From assembly GCF_028748185.1 (NCBI RefSeq), contig NZ_CP118164.1, positions 6,349,814 through 6,413,813 on the forward strand: a stretch of DNA of 64,000 nucleotides. Direction: 5' to 3'. Of the stretch, positions 44,473-52,633 are shown piece after piece (position 1 is the stretch's first letter; each line of letters starts with the position of its first letter). The notes below the pieces were generated by a model that did not search any database, was not told where the DNA came from, and worked only from the letters and a program-made list of their open reading frames with translations. The position numbers and the translations under genes were made by a program. The stretch is from Bremerella sp. P1. GTDB taxonomy: Bacteria; Planctomycetota; Planctomycetia; Pirellulales; Pirellulaceae.

Positions 44473-45006
44473 CTAAGTCAGCTCCCGCAGATACTGCGGC
44501 GGAACGTGATCGGTCAGCCAGACATGGTTTCCGGTCACAAAGAACTGATAGCCATCAGCCACCATTTGCTGCGCGTTCACTTCCAGTACGACAGGCTTTC
44601 CATGACGACGTCCCACCGCGATCATCGTCTCACGATTGATCGAGAGGTGGACGTGATGCCGCTGGCCTTTGATCAAACCTTTCTCAAAGATCGACTCGAG
44701 AAACCGTGTCGCCGTCCCATGAAACAACAAGTCTGGGGGCGTTGCGGCTTCGTATTGCAGGTCTACCTGTGTCGAATGACCTTGTCTCGCCCGAATCTGC
44801 ATCGCATCTTCTGAATACTCGAATCGCTGCTTGTCGTTGGTGAAGACAACTTCATCCAACACTTCTTTTGAGATCTTCAAAGCGCCGAGTAGGTCATCGA
44901 TGGCGACCCAGCCCCCTGGTGCCAGCGTCAGCCCTACTGAGTCTGGCTGATGCCGCAGGATATAACTCATTTTCTTACTGATTCTTTTTAGCTTTTCCGC
45001 ATTCAC
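44473..45006 (-). CDS. kptA: RNA 2'-phosphotransferase (Tpt1/KptA)
   Basis: A 177-residue enzyme. Family members remove a 2'-phosphate from RNA by moving it to NAD+, giving ADP-ribose 1",2"-cyclic phosphate and nicotinamide. Motifs: KKMSYILRHQPDSVGL (Arg-His of the N-terminal lobe), LFHGT, HHVHLS and GKPVVLEV. GTG start with AAGGA nine bases upstream. Last gene of the six-gene NAD/ADP-ribose operon, 12 bases after the PARG gene. Bacteria generally have no tRNA splicing that makes 2'-phosphates, so its natural substrate is open; its nicotinamide product could re-enter through pncA. Confidence 0.94.
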   Translation of the reverse strand: MNAEKLKRISKKMSYILRHQPDSVGLTLAPGGWVAIDDLLGALKISKEVLDEVVFTNDKQRFEYSEDAMQIRARQGHSTQVDLQYEAATPPDLLFHGTATRFLESIFEKGLIKGQRHHVHLSINRETMIAVGRRHGKPVVLEVNAQQMVADGYQFFVTGNHVWLTDHVPPQYLRELT

Positions 45007-45018
45007 GGATTGGTTTCC

Positions 45019-45870
45019 TTATGGAAAGCGGGCTCGAAATGGCCCGACTATCTTTTCTTCTTCCGCACGATCGAGAACGGCAAACGTAACCGATGCAAAT
45101 CGATTTTCGTACCTTCCACCACTTGTCAGGGCTTCTGCAAACAATCGAGCAATCATTGCTGGCTCATTGCGAAACACGCCGCATCCCCAGGCACCGAGTA
45201 TCAGGTGCTGGTAGCTCTTGGCAGCTGCCAGCTTTAAGACCTTGTCGATTCTCGTAGTCATAGCTGTTTCGATTTCCGCGGCCCGATGTGGTTCGTTCTT
45301 CATCACGGCACCTGCGTTCACCGCGGGCGATGTCACAATGCTCAGCAGGTAAGGATCATCTAACAGCGATCCACCATCGTCCCGAAACACCGGCACGTCC
45401 GGACTAAGGATCATATGATCCGTGTAAATCGATGTACCGCACGAGCGATGGACTTCGTAGTATTCCCACTTCGATTCAAGTGTTTTCGCAAGTGCGGAGC
45501 TTCGCGCCAGACTTTCCTCTTGTGCCTGACTGCCACCCAGGTATCCGCCACCAGGATTCTTGGCCGAAGCAAAGTTGAGACACAGAACATTGTCGTGCTG
45601 TCTCTCCACTACGTGTCGCTCGGCAGCGTATAGGGTCGTTTCGTTGCGAACTTCAAACTGGGTAACCAGATCGTTTGAATCGGGTACCACCAAGGAGTCG
45701 AACTCATCCGGACGAATCAGTTTGGTTTTCGATATCGAATGGCGAATTTCTTCTGTTACGTCGACCGTGCGACTATCTGCCAACTCATAGCTGCCGTTAG
45801 CGACGATGCTAACTGTCTCCTGAGCGATGCTGGCACGTTTCGTTCGGCTCATCTTGCCGTATTCCTTCAC
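45019..45870 (-). CDS. microbial poly(ADP-ribose) glycohydrolase family protein (TIGR02452-like)
   Basis: A 283-residue macrodomain-type PARG. The catalytic signature GGG-x7-QEE is intact (residues 107-119: GGGYLGGSQAQEE), with the catalytic Glu pair, followed by LARSSALAKTL and the nucleotide-binding LILGAWGCGVFRNEP. It would hydrolyse ADP-ribose from a protein or nucleic acid. It starts with a GTG in a GTGA overlap with the NADAR gene; an ATG at 45852 is an alternative. Both neighbours also act on NAD or ADP-ribose derivatives. Confidence 0.93.
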   Translation of the reverse strand: MKEYGKMSRTKRASIAQETVSIVANGSYELADSRTVDVTEEIRHSISKTKLIRPDEFDSLVVPDSNDLVTQFEVRNETTLYAAERHVVERQHDNVLCLNFASAKNPGGGYLGGSQAQEESLARSSALAKTLESKWEYYEVHRSCGTSIYTDHMILSPDVPVFRDDGGSLLDDPYLLSIVTSPAVNAGAVMKNEPHRAAEIETAMTTRIDKVLKLAAAKSYQHLILGAWGCGVFRNEPAMIARLFAEALTSGGRYENRFASVTFAVLDRAEEEKIVGPFRARFP

Positions 45871-46316
45871 GTTTCAATCTTTTCTCGGAGTTCACTGCGA
45901 ACTTCCATCAATATCTTCCCCAACCAGTTCTGACCGGTGCCATCTTTGCCAACGCCCCAGAAGTAATCTCGCGCTGCAGCTTCAATCAATGGCTCTTCGC
46001 CTGTTCCCAGCAGAAGCTCTTGCAACTCGTCGTGTTCATGAATCTTGGCACGGACAGCCGTCCGCATAACATCGACCTTGACCTCTTCCCAGTCGTCTCG
46101 AATCTTGACTTTTCGGCTACGTCCGAGCCTCGCTGCAATCATCGGACTCTTCGTCTCGCGAATCTTCTCTTGGTAATCTTCGTCCTCGAATTTCATCGCC
46201 TGGAAGTAATGCTCGCTGGTGCGGTACCAATGTCCGTCGATACGAAATCCAAAGGCCGCAAAGTTAGAGAACTCGCCGTACTTGCTTTTCGTGGAATAAA
46301 ATTCGATCGCCATCAT
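45867..46316 (-). CDS. NADAR-family (YbiA-like) ADP-ribose/NAD-processing protein
   Basis: A 149-residue protein of the NADAR/DUF1768 family. Motifs: EFSNFAAFGF, the WYRTSEHYFQAMKF core, and FWGVGKDGTGQNWLGKILM. Some family members are N-glycosidases of riboflavin intermediates, and others remove ADP-ribose from guanosine in nucleic acids. In this operon the ADP-ribose role is more likely. The start may be 46316 or the Met at 46313; GGGAG lies upstream. It overlaps the PARG gene by four bases. Confidence 0.93.
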   Translation of the reverse strand: MMAIEFYSTKSKYGEFSNFAAFGFRIDGHWYRTSEHYFQAMKFEDEDYQEKIRETKSPMIAARLGRSRKVKIRDDWEEVKVDVMRTAVRAKIHEHDELQELLLGTGEEPLIEAAARDYFWGVGKDGTGQNWLGKILMEVRSELREKIET

Positions 46317-46327
46317 TGCTCTCCCGA

Positions 46328-46924
46328 TTAGATAACCTCAACCCCTGCCGAAAGCATCTCGTCGACCGCTCTCGCACAATCACCCGACGTTAATTCAACG
46401 CCACGAATACCCTCTAGGATGACGGAAGTCTCGAAACCTAGTGATACGGCATCAAGCGCCGTAAACTTCACGCAATAGTCTGTTGCCAGGCCTACCAAGT
46501 GGACCTCCTGTACTCCCTGATCGCGAAGCAGTGTTCCAAGTCCTGTTGACTTACGATGATCGTTATCGAAGAAGCCGCTATAGCTATCGATTTCAACGTC
46601 GGTCCCTTTTTGAATGACGTGATCGATCCCTTGCAGGTTCAGACCTGGCGCTAGTTTTGCTCCGTGGCTTCCTTGTACGCAGTGGTCAGGCCATAGCACT
46701 TGCTGTAGTCCATCCAAGTCGATGACCTCGCCGATATTCCGTTGCGGGTGTTGGCTGGCAAAAGAGCGGTGATTAACCGGATGCCAGTCCTGAGTTGCGA
46801 CTGTCAACGGAAATTGACCCATCAGTCGATTCGCAACGGGCACAACCAGATCCCCCTCGTTAACCGCCAACGCTCCTCCTGGGAGAAAGTCGTTTTGTAT
46901 GTCGATCAGCAGTAAGGCTTTCAT
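46328..46924 (-). CDS. pncA: nicotinamidase
   Basis: A 198-residue isochorismatase-fold enzyme that turns nicotinamide into nicotinate. Catalytic triad visible: D8 (LLIDIQNDF), K106 (VIQKGTD) and C151 (GLATDYCVKFTALDA). The metal site is D46, H48 (ATQDWHP) and H81 (WPDHCVQGS). It lies nine bases after nrtR and eleven before the NADAR gene. With pncB it forms the first two steps of nicotinamide salvage to NAD, and it would recycle nicotinamide made by KptA or by ADP-ribosyl transfer. Confidence 0.96.
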   Translation of the reverse strand: MKALLLIDIQNDFLPGGALAVNEGDLVVPVANRLMGQFPLTVATQDWHPVNHRSFASQHPQRNIGEVIDLDGLQQVLWPDHCVQGSHGAKLAPGLNLQGIDHVIQKGTDVEIDSYSGFFDNDHRKSTGLGTLLRDQGVQEVHLVGLATDYCVKFTALDAVSLGFETSVILEGIRGVELTSGDCARAVDEMLSAGVEVI

Positions 46925-46933
46925 GTCTGCCTT

Positions 46934-47641
46934 TCAAATCTCGAAGTGAAATCCTTGCTTGGTCAATCGTTCGTATGCCTTTTGGTCGAATCGATAGAGT
47001 CGAGCAGCGCGGTGCGCGACATCTTTTTCGATTTCATCGGTTTCTTGGACAATCTCCATCCCGAGCACCTTCTTACGAAAGTTGCGCTTATCCAACTCTC
47101 GATCCAGGATGACCTCGTACATATGCTGAAGTTGACGCAGGGTGAACTTCTCTGGCAATAATTCAAATCCGATTGGCTGATACCGCACCTTGCCCCGCAA
47201 TCGTTCGTGAGCGGCTTTCAGAATCTCCGCGTGATCAAACGCGAGTTCGGGAAGTTCACTCAGCGAAAACCAAGCAGCGTTTCTCGCATCGGTACTGGCC
47301 TGGACGTTGTGACCTTCTAAATTGACCAAGGCGTAATACGCGACCGTCACGACGCGCTCGCGTGGGTCGCGATCCAGGTCTCCAAAGGTAAATAGCTGCT
47401 CGAGGAAGATATCCTTCAGCCCTGTTTCTTCTTGAAGCTCACGCCTTGCGGCAGCATCCAGGGTTTCGTCCACATGAACGAATCCGCCTGGCAACGCCCA
47501 TTGCCCTTGAAACGGTTTCAAATCACGTTGAATGAGCATGACCTTCAGGTCTTCTTCGTCGAGTGCAAACACGACGATATCTACCGTTAATGCGGCCCGC
47601 GGGTATTCGTATTGGAACTTCTTTGACAATTTGTTTCGCAT
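46934..47641 (-). CDS. nrtR: NrtR-type Nudix regulator of NAD metabolism
   Basis: A 235-residue protein: an N-terminal Nudix domain (to about 140) and a C-terminal winged helix (about 150-235; [28 protein letters not shown]), the NrtR plan. NrtR proteins repress NAD genes and respond to ADP-ribose. The Nudix box is complete (G53, E59, R67, E68, E71, E72, G74), whereas many NrtR regulators have lost it, so this one may also hydrolyse ADP-ribose. AAGGA precedes the ATG. It sits 11 bases after pncB, and a palindrome on the operon promoter is a likely target. Confidence 0.9.
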   Translation of the reverse strand: MRNKLSKKFQYEYPRAALTVDIVVFALDEEDLKVMLIQRDLKPFQGQWALPGGFVHVDETLDAAARRELQEETGLKDIFLEQLFTFGDLDRDPRERVVTVAYYALVNLEGHNVQASTDARNAAWFSLSELPELAFDHAEILKAAHERLRGKVRYQPIGFELLPEKFTLRQLQHMYEVILDRELDKRNFRKKVLGMEIVQETDEIEKDVAHRAARLYRFDQKAYERLTKQGFHFEI

Positions 47642-47652
47642 GGTTGTCCTTC

Positions 47653-49125
47653 TTAATCACCCAACTGTGGCCCACGCTTTTCGTGGATCATGCGATCTCG
47701 CACGTCGTGCAGTCCAATGTCGAGTCCCACAGGATACTCGTGTGGGTTCATGAACCGACGGATCGTCGGATGAACCAATTGCAACTGTTCGAGAGCTCGG
47801 GCACGAATGTCTTCGAGTGGCTCCATTTCGCCCACGCGTACGCCGTTACGCATCGTCGGGACCAGTAGGTCGTTCGACTCAGCATGCTTGCTGAGCCGTT
47901 TTCTTCGCGTAGTGTCTTTGCTGTCGACGATGATCTCTCGCGGATCGATGCCGCGTATTTCGTCGTAAATCATATCGCCGATCAGCCCTTGTTCGCTTTG
48001 ATATCGGCGGACCTGCAGCATGCCGGGAATCGAGGTTTTGATCGCTTGTTCCGAAAGCTTCACCTTCGGCTCCCAGCTGCCATCTTCGAGCTGCATAGCG
48101 GCCAGCTTATAAACACCACCAAGTGCTGGTTGATCGAACGCGGTCGCCAGCTTGGTTCCCACGCCCCACACGGCAATTTGAGCACCTTGGTTCTTCAAGT
48201 TTTCCATGATGTGTTCGTCGAGGTCATTCGACGCGACGATTGTGGCCTTCGGAAAACCTGCATCATCAAGAATCTTTCGGGCCTCGATGCTGAGGTATGC
48301 CAAGTCACCTGAGTCGAGCCGAATCCCTACCATCTCATGGCCACGCTCGCGGAGCTTCTTTCCTACCTGGCACGCCTGACGGACGCCTTCGAGCGTATCA
48401 TACGTATCCACCAAAAAGACACAGTTGTTAGGCATGACCTCTGCGTATCGCTCAAACGATTCAAGTTCGCTATCAAACGACATCACCCAGCTATGGGCGT
48501 GCGTTCCCTTGACGGGGATACCATACAGCTTGCCTGCCAAGACATTCGACGTCGCCGCACACCCACCTATGTACGCGGCACGGCTTGCCGAAAGGGCACC
48601 ATCGATTCCCTGCGCCCTCCGCAGGCCAAATTCCAGTACCGGATCTTCACCCGCTGCAGCCCGGATCCTCGATGCCTTCGTCGCGATCAGCGTCTGAAAG
48701 TTGATCATGTTCAACAAGGGCGTTTCCAGCAGTTGGCACTGAAGAATCGGCCCCTTCACACGGAGCATTGGTTCTTGGCCGAACGTCACCGTTCCTTCAG
48801 GCATCGCATCGACATCAACGGTGAGTTTCAAATCACGCAGTTCATCCAGGAATGCCTGTTCGAAGAGCGGCTGGCCATCATTCCCTGTTAACTCGGCAAG
48901 ATAGGTAACGTCCGAGTCATCAAAGCGATATGCCTCGAGATAGTCGACCGCTTGTTGCAGTCCCGCCGTAATCGCATAACCACCCTTAAAAGGTGGCTTG
49001 CGAAAGAAGAGATGAAACACGGCCTCCTGATCCGCACGACCTAACTTCCAATAGCCGTAGGCCATCGTCAGCTGGTAAAGGTCAGTCAGAAGCGCCAACG
49101 GTGGCTGATAAAGTTGCTTGAGCAT
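47653..49125 (-). CDS. pncB: nicotinate phosphoribosyltransferase
   Basis: A 490-residue enzyme that makes nicotinate mononucleotide from nicotinate and PRPP. Motifs: [17 protein letters not shown] at the start, [23 protein letters not shown], the His in [13 protein letters not shown] (the phosphorylated His region), [18 protein letters not shown], and [10 protein letters not shown]. The ATG at 49125 begins the canonical N-terminus; the open frame to 49158 would run into the promoter and palindrome. It is the first gene of the six-gene operon. Confidence 0.95.
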   Translation of the reverse strand: MLKQLYQPPLALLTDLYQLTMAYGYWKLGRADQEAVFHLFFRKPPFKGGYAITAGLQQAVDYLEAYRFDDSDVTYLAELTGNDGQPLFEQAFLDELRDLKLTVDVDAMPEGTVTFGQEPMLRVKGPILQCQLLETPLLNMINFQTLIATKASRIRAAAGEDPVLEFGLRRAQGIDGALSASRAAYIGGCAATSNVLAGKLYGIPVKGTHAHSWVMSFDSELESFERYAEVMPNNCVFLVDTYDTLEGVRQACQVGKKLRERGHEMVGIRLDSGDLAYLSIEARKILDDAGFPKATIVASNDLDEHIMENLKNQGAQIAVWGVGTKLATAFDQPALGGVYKLAAMQLEDGSWEPKVKLSEQAIKTSIPGMLQVRRYQSEQGLIGDMIYDEIRGIDPREIIVDSKDTTRRKRLSKHAESNDLLVPTMRNGVRVGEMEPLEDIRARALEQLQLVHPTIRRFMNPHEYPVGLDIGLHDVRDRMIHEKRGPQLGD

Positions 49126-49142
49126 GGTCTTCTCACTTTCTA

Positions 49143-49159
49143 AGTGTATTATCGACACT
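49143..49159. promoter_or_regulatory. palindrome over the pncB promoter, candidate NrtR operator
   Basis: AGTGT (49143-49147) and ACACT (49155-49159) are perfect inverse arms with a seven-base centre. The site covers the -10 element and ends 18 bases before the pncB start, a classic repressor position. The NrtR gene is second in the operon. Confidence 0.55.
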
Positions 49160-49175
49160 ATGCCTGGTTTGTCAA
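49148..49175 (-). promoter_or_regulatory. sigma70-like promoter of the NAD/ADP-ribose operon
   Basis: On the minus strand a perfect TTGACA (49170-49175) and GATAAT (49148-49153) are 16 bases apart. The -10 lies inside the candidate operator palindrome. The pncB ATG is about 25 bases downstream. Confidence 0.65.
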
Positions 49176-49361
49176 CGACATTTTATCTTGGTTTCTTGGA
49201 CCTTCGCATTCTTGCAGATGCCAGCTGCCGCCAATGGCAAATTCTTCCCAACCAACAAAATCAACAATGAAGTCGATCCAGGATGGGAATTCGCCGCCGG
49301 TACTTTAAGATGGGATATCAACACCTGATGATCCCACCTCACATCCCTGAATTGTCACCCT

Positions 49362-52340
49362 ATGCAGTCGACGCCCCCTTCGTCCCAAACGGTCACCCCC
49401 GATCTCGCCGATGCATTCAATGAGTTGCGATCCCATCTGCAGGGAGAGCTGCACACGGGATCATTGATGCGACGTCTTTATGCGACCGATGCTTCCGCTT
49501 ATCAGCAAATGCCACTCGCTGTCGCAATTCCCGTAACCAAGGAAGATATCCGCCAGCTCATCTTGTTTGCCGATCGACATGCAGTCGGCCTTATTCCTCG
49601 AACGGCAGGAACTTCCCTGGCAGGGCAAGTCGTCGGCAGCGGCATTGTGGTCGATGTCTCTCGACAATTCACGCAGATTCTCGAGATCGATCCCAGCGCG
49701 AGAACCGTGTGGGTCGAGCCGGGCGTGATTCGCAATGAGCTGAATCTCGCTCTCAAGCCTCACGGAATGTTGTTCGGCCCGGAAACATCAACTCAGAACC
49801 GAGCGATGATCGGCGGCATGGTTGGGAACAATTCTTGTGGATCGAACTCGATTAAGTACGGCAGCACGCGTGATCACTTGTTAGAAATCGAGGGTTTTCT
49901 CGCGGATGGGACCTTCGTCACGTTTGGGCCACTGACGGCCGACGAGTTCGAAACCAAGTGCAACGCTCCTGATTCGTTAGAAAAATCCATCTATCAGCAA
50001 ATCCGAGAGATGCTTTCGGATTCCGCGAACCGCGAGGAAATCGAACGGGAATTTCCCAAGCCTTCGATCCCTCGAAGAAACACCGGCTACGCGATTGACC
50101 TATTGATGGACGCCGAGGTGTTCGATCCGTCCAGTACGAAGCGATTCAACTTCTGCAAGTTAATTGCCGGAAGCGAAGGTACGCTCTTTTTCGCTACTAA
50201 GATCAAGTTGAACTGCTTGCCACTGCCTCCGCCGGTCAGTGGGTTACTGTGTGCTCATTTCGAGACCGTCGATCAATCGCTACGAGCGACGCAGATCGCC
50301 GTACAGCACGACTGCTATGCCTGTGAGCTAATCGATCATTTCATCCTGGAGTGCACCGAACGGAGCATTGAGCATCGCGCCAACCGATTCTTCGTGCAAG
50401 GCAAGCCTGGAGCGATCATTGTGGTCGATATCCGCGGCAAGACCCAGGAAGAAGTCCAAGCGGTGTGTGATCGGATCATCGCCGAGATGCAAGCAGCAGG
50501 GCTCGGCTATGCCTACCCGGTACTCTTTGGCGACGATACCGAGCGGATCTGGGACTTGCGCAAAGCGGGGCTGGGGCTGCTCGGCAACATGCCAGGCGAT
50601 GCCAAGCCTGCTCCGGTGGTGGAAGACACATGCGTCGATGTCGACGACCTGCCAGAGTACATCGCCGAGTTTAACCGGCGGCTGAAAGAACGGTTCGGAC
50701 TGGAATGTGTTCACTATGCACACGCAGGCAGTGGAGAGATCCATCTTCGCCCCGTCATTAACTTGAAGACGCCTGAAGGGAATCAGCAGTTTCGCCAAGT
50801 CGCCGAAACGATTGCCGAGTTGGTCAAACACTATCGAGGCTCGCTCAGCGGCGAACATGGAGACGGACGACTTCGCGGGGAGTTTCTACGGCAGATGATC
50901 GGCGAGCGCAACTACGAGTTGGTCAAGCAAGTCAAGCATACCTGGGACCCGAAAGGAGTCTTCAACCCGAACAAGATCGTCGATACGCCTCCGATGAATT
51001 CTTCATTGCGCTATGCACCAGGGCAGAAGCCACGCCAACCGGAGACCTTGTTTGATTTCTCAGCAAACTTCGGCATCCTCGGCGCGGCGGAAATGTGCAA
51101 CGGTTCAGGCGATTGTCGCAAAACAGAGCTGGCTGGTGGAACGATGTGCCCGAGCTACATGGCCACGCGCGACGAGAAGCACACGACGCGAGCTCGGGCG
51201 AACACCCTTCGTCAAATCATCACCGAGTCGGATTCAGCCAACCCGTTGGACAGCGAAGACCTCAAGGATGTGATGGACCTTTGTCTTTCCTGCAAAGGAT
51301 GCAAGAAGGAATGTCCTTCGACGGTTGATATGGCCAAGTTGAAAGCCGAATTTCAGCAGCACTACCATGACGTGCACGGCGTACCTCGGCGATCGAAGTT
51401 GATTGCCGACTTCTTCAACAAGCAGAAAGTGGCTGCCAGACTTCCTTGGCTCTGGAATCTTATGTTTGGTACGCCAGCGATTAGGAAACAACTTAATTAC
51501 CTGACTGGTTTTCATCCTGATCGCACGATTCCGCTCTTGCCTAAGCAGACGCTGTCCGCATGGCATGCCCGACATAAACCTCATGCCAAAGCTGGAAGCG
51601 AAGGTAAGGTGCTCTTCTTTAATGACGAGTTCACCAACTTTCATGATCCGCACGTCGGTATTGCGGCGATCAATTTGCTGGAGCACTTAGGGTATGAAGT
51701 ATCGCTTGCTCCCATCACAGAGAGCGGACGGACTTGGCTATCGAAAGGGTTGCTCCGAGAGGCCAAGCAGCGAATCGAAGAAAACTTACAGGCTTTAAAA
51801 GAAGCGATGCACGAAGGCGTACGCATGATTGGCGTCGAGCCTTCAGCGATTCTGACGTTTCGTGATGAAACGTTAGAGTTAGCTGAGCCAGAACTAAGAT
51901 TTATCGCCCAGGATATCGCTCCTCGGTGCCTGATGTTCGAAGAGTTCTTTCAACAAGAGATGCAAGCCGGAAACATCTCCGCCGATTCATTTACCGACGA
52001 GCCCAAATCCATCCACCTTCACGGACATTGCTTTCAAAAGGCGCTCGCGGGGCAGTCAGCGAGCATCGCAGCTCTCAGTCTACCTCAGAACTACACCGTC
52101 AAAACGATCCCCAGTGGATGCTGCGGCATGGCAGGTTCTTTCGGTTACGAAGTGGAACACTACGATGTATCAATGAAGATTGGTGAGTTGGTCCTGTTCC
52201 CTCGCGTACGGGAGTTACCATCCGAGGTCGTCGTGGCCGCCCCAGGCACCTCATGCCGTCATCAAATCCACGACGGGACGCAGCGAAAGGCGCTACACCC
52301 GGCCGAAATATTATGGGATTCTCTGCGAAAATCGCCCTGA
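49362..52340 (+). CDS. FAD-linked oxidase / Fe-S oxidoreductase fusion, YdiJ-like
   Basis: A 992-residue protein. N-terminal half: PCMH-type FAD domain (IPRTAGTSLAGQVVGSGIVVD, GMVGNNSCGSNSIKYG) and FAD-oxidase C-terminal domain (CVHYAHAGSGEIHLRP, GSLSGEHGDGRLRGEFL). C-terminal half: a ferredoxin-type region with CNGSGDCRKTELAGGTMCPSY and CLSCKGCKKECPSTVDM, then CCG-domain cysteines (HLHGHCFQKAL, SGCCGMAGSFGYE). This layout matches YdiJ, a D-2-hydroxyglutarate dehydrogenase, and is also near D-lactate and glycolate oxidases. It is a single-gene unit. The substrate is inferred; the DUF1338 protein in this window would make D-2-hydroxyglutarate. Confidence 0.9.
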   Translation: MQSTPPSSQTVTPDLADAFNELRSHLQGELHTGSLMRRLYATDASAYQQMPLAVAIPVTKEDIRQLILFADRHAVGLIPRTAGTSLAGQVVGSGIVVDVSRQFTQILEIDPSARTVWVEPGVIRNELNLALKPHGMLFGPETSTQNRAMIGGMVGNNSCGSNSIKYGSTRDHLLEIEGFLADGTFVTFGPLTADEFETKCNAPDSLEKSIYQQIREMLSDSANREEIEREFPKPSIPRRNTGYAIDLLMDAEVFDPSSTKRFNFCKLIAGSEGTLFFATKIKLNCLPLPPPVSGLLCAHFETVDQSLRATQIAVQHDCYACELIDHFILECTERSIEHRANRFFVQGKPGAIIVVDIRGKTQEEVQAVCDRIIAEMQAAGLGYAYPVLFGDDTERIWDLRKAGLGLLGNMPGDAKPAPVVEDTCVDVDDLPEYIAEFNRRLKERFGLECVHYAHAGSGEIHLRPVINLKTPEGNQQFRQVAETIAELVKHYRGSLSGEHGDGRLRGEFLRQMIGERNYELVKQVKHTWDPKGVFNPNKIVDTPPMNSSLRYAPGQKPRQPETLFDFSANFGILGAAEMCNGSGDCRKTELAGGTMCPSYMATRDEKHTTRARANTLRQIITESDSANPLDSEDLKDVMDLCLSCKGCKKECPSTVDMAKLKAEFQQHYHDVHGVPRRSKLIADFFNKQKVAARLPWLWNLMFGTPAIRKQLNYLTGFHPDRTIPLLPKQTLSAWHARHKPHAKAGSEGKVLFFNDEFTNFHDPHVGIAAINLLEHLGYEVSLAPITESGRTWLSKGLLREAKQRIEENLQALKEAMHEGVRMIGVEPSAILTFRDETLELAEPELRFIAQDIAPRCLMFEEFFQQEMQAGNISADSFTDEPKSIHLHGHCFQKALAGQSASIAALSLPQNYTVKTIPSGCCGMAGSFGYEVEHYDVSMKIGELVLFPRVRELPSEVVVAAPGTSCRHQIHDGTQRKALHPAEILWDSLRKSP

Positions 52341-52633
52341 TTTAACCGTAACCAGGCTCAATTCTGAAAGTTTCTATTCGAATTTTGTCATCGGCCTTTT
52401 GCCATTTTGTTGCAATCGACACCCATGCACGAGAAATATCCCGCGTTATCTCCGACGATCCTTTAATAAAGCGGCTATACCACGCTGAATCGCAAACTCT
52501 TGCAACGAAATGACGTTCGCCTAGAATTATCGCACGCCTCGTGACATTCCCAGTCACCACCTCTCATGTTTCTCCCTCCCGCTAACTTCCATTTGCCACC
52601 GTCGTTTCCGTAACGGGTCTCAAAGCACTTCGC

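Noticed and set aside
45019-46316. NADAR and PARG genes as the antitoxin half of a DarTG-like toxin-antitoxin system
   Set aside because: No DarT-like ADP-ribosyltransferase or other toxin candidate is present; the partners are NAD salvage genes.
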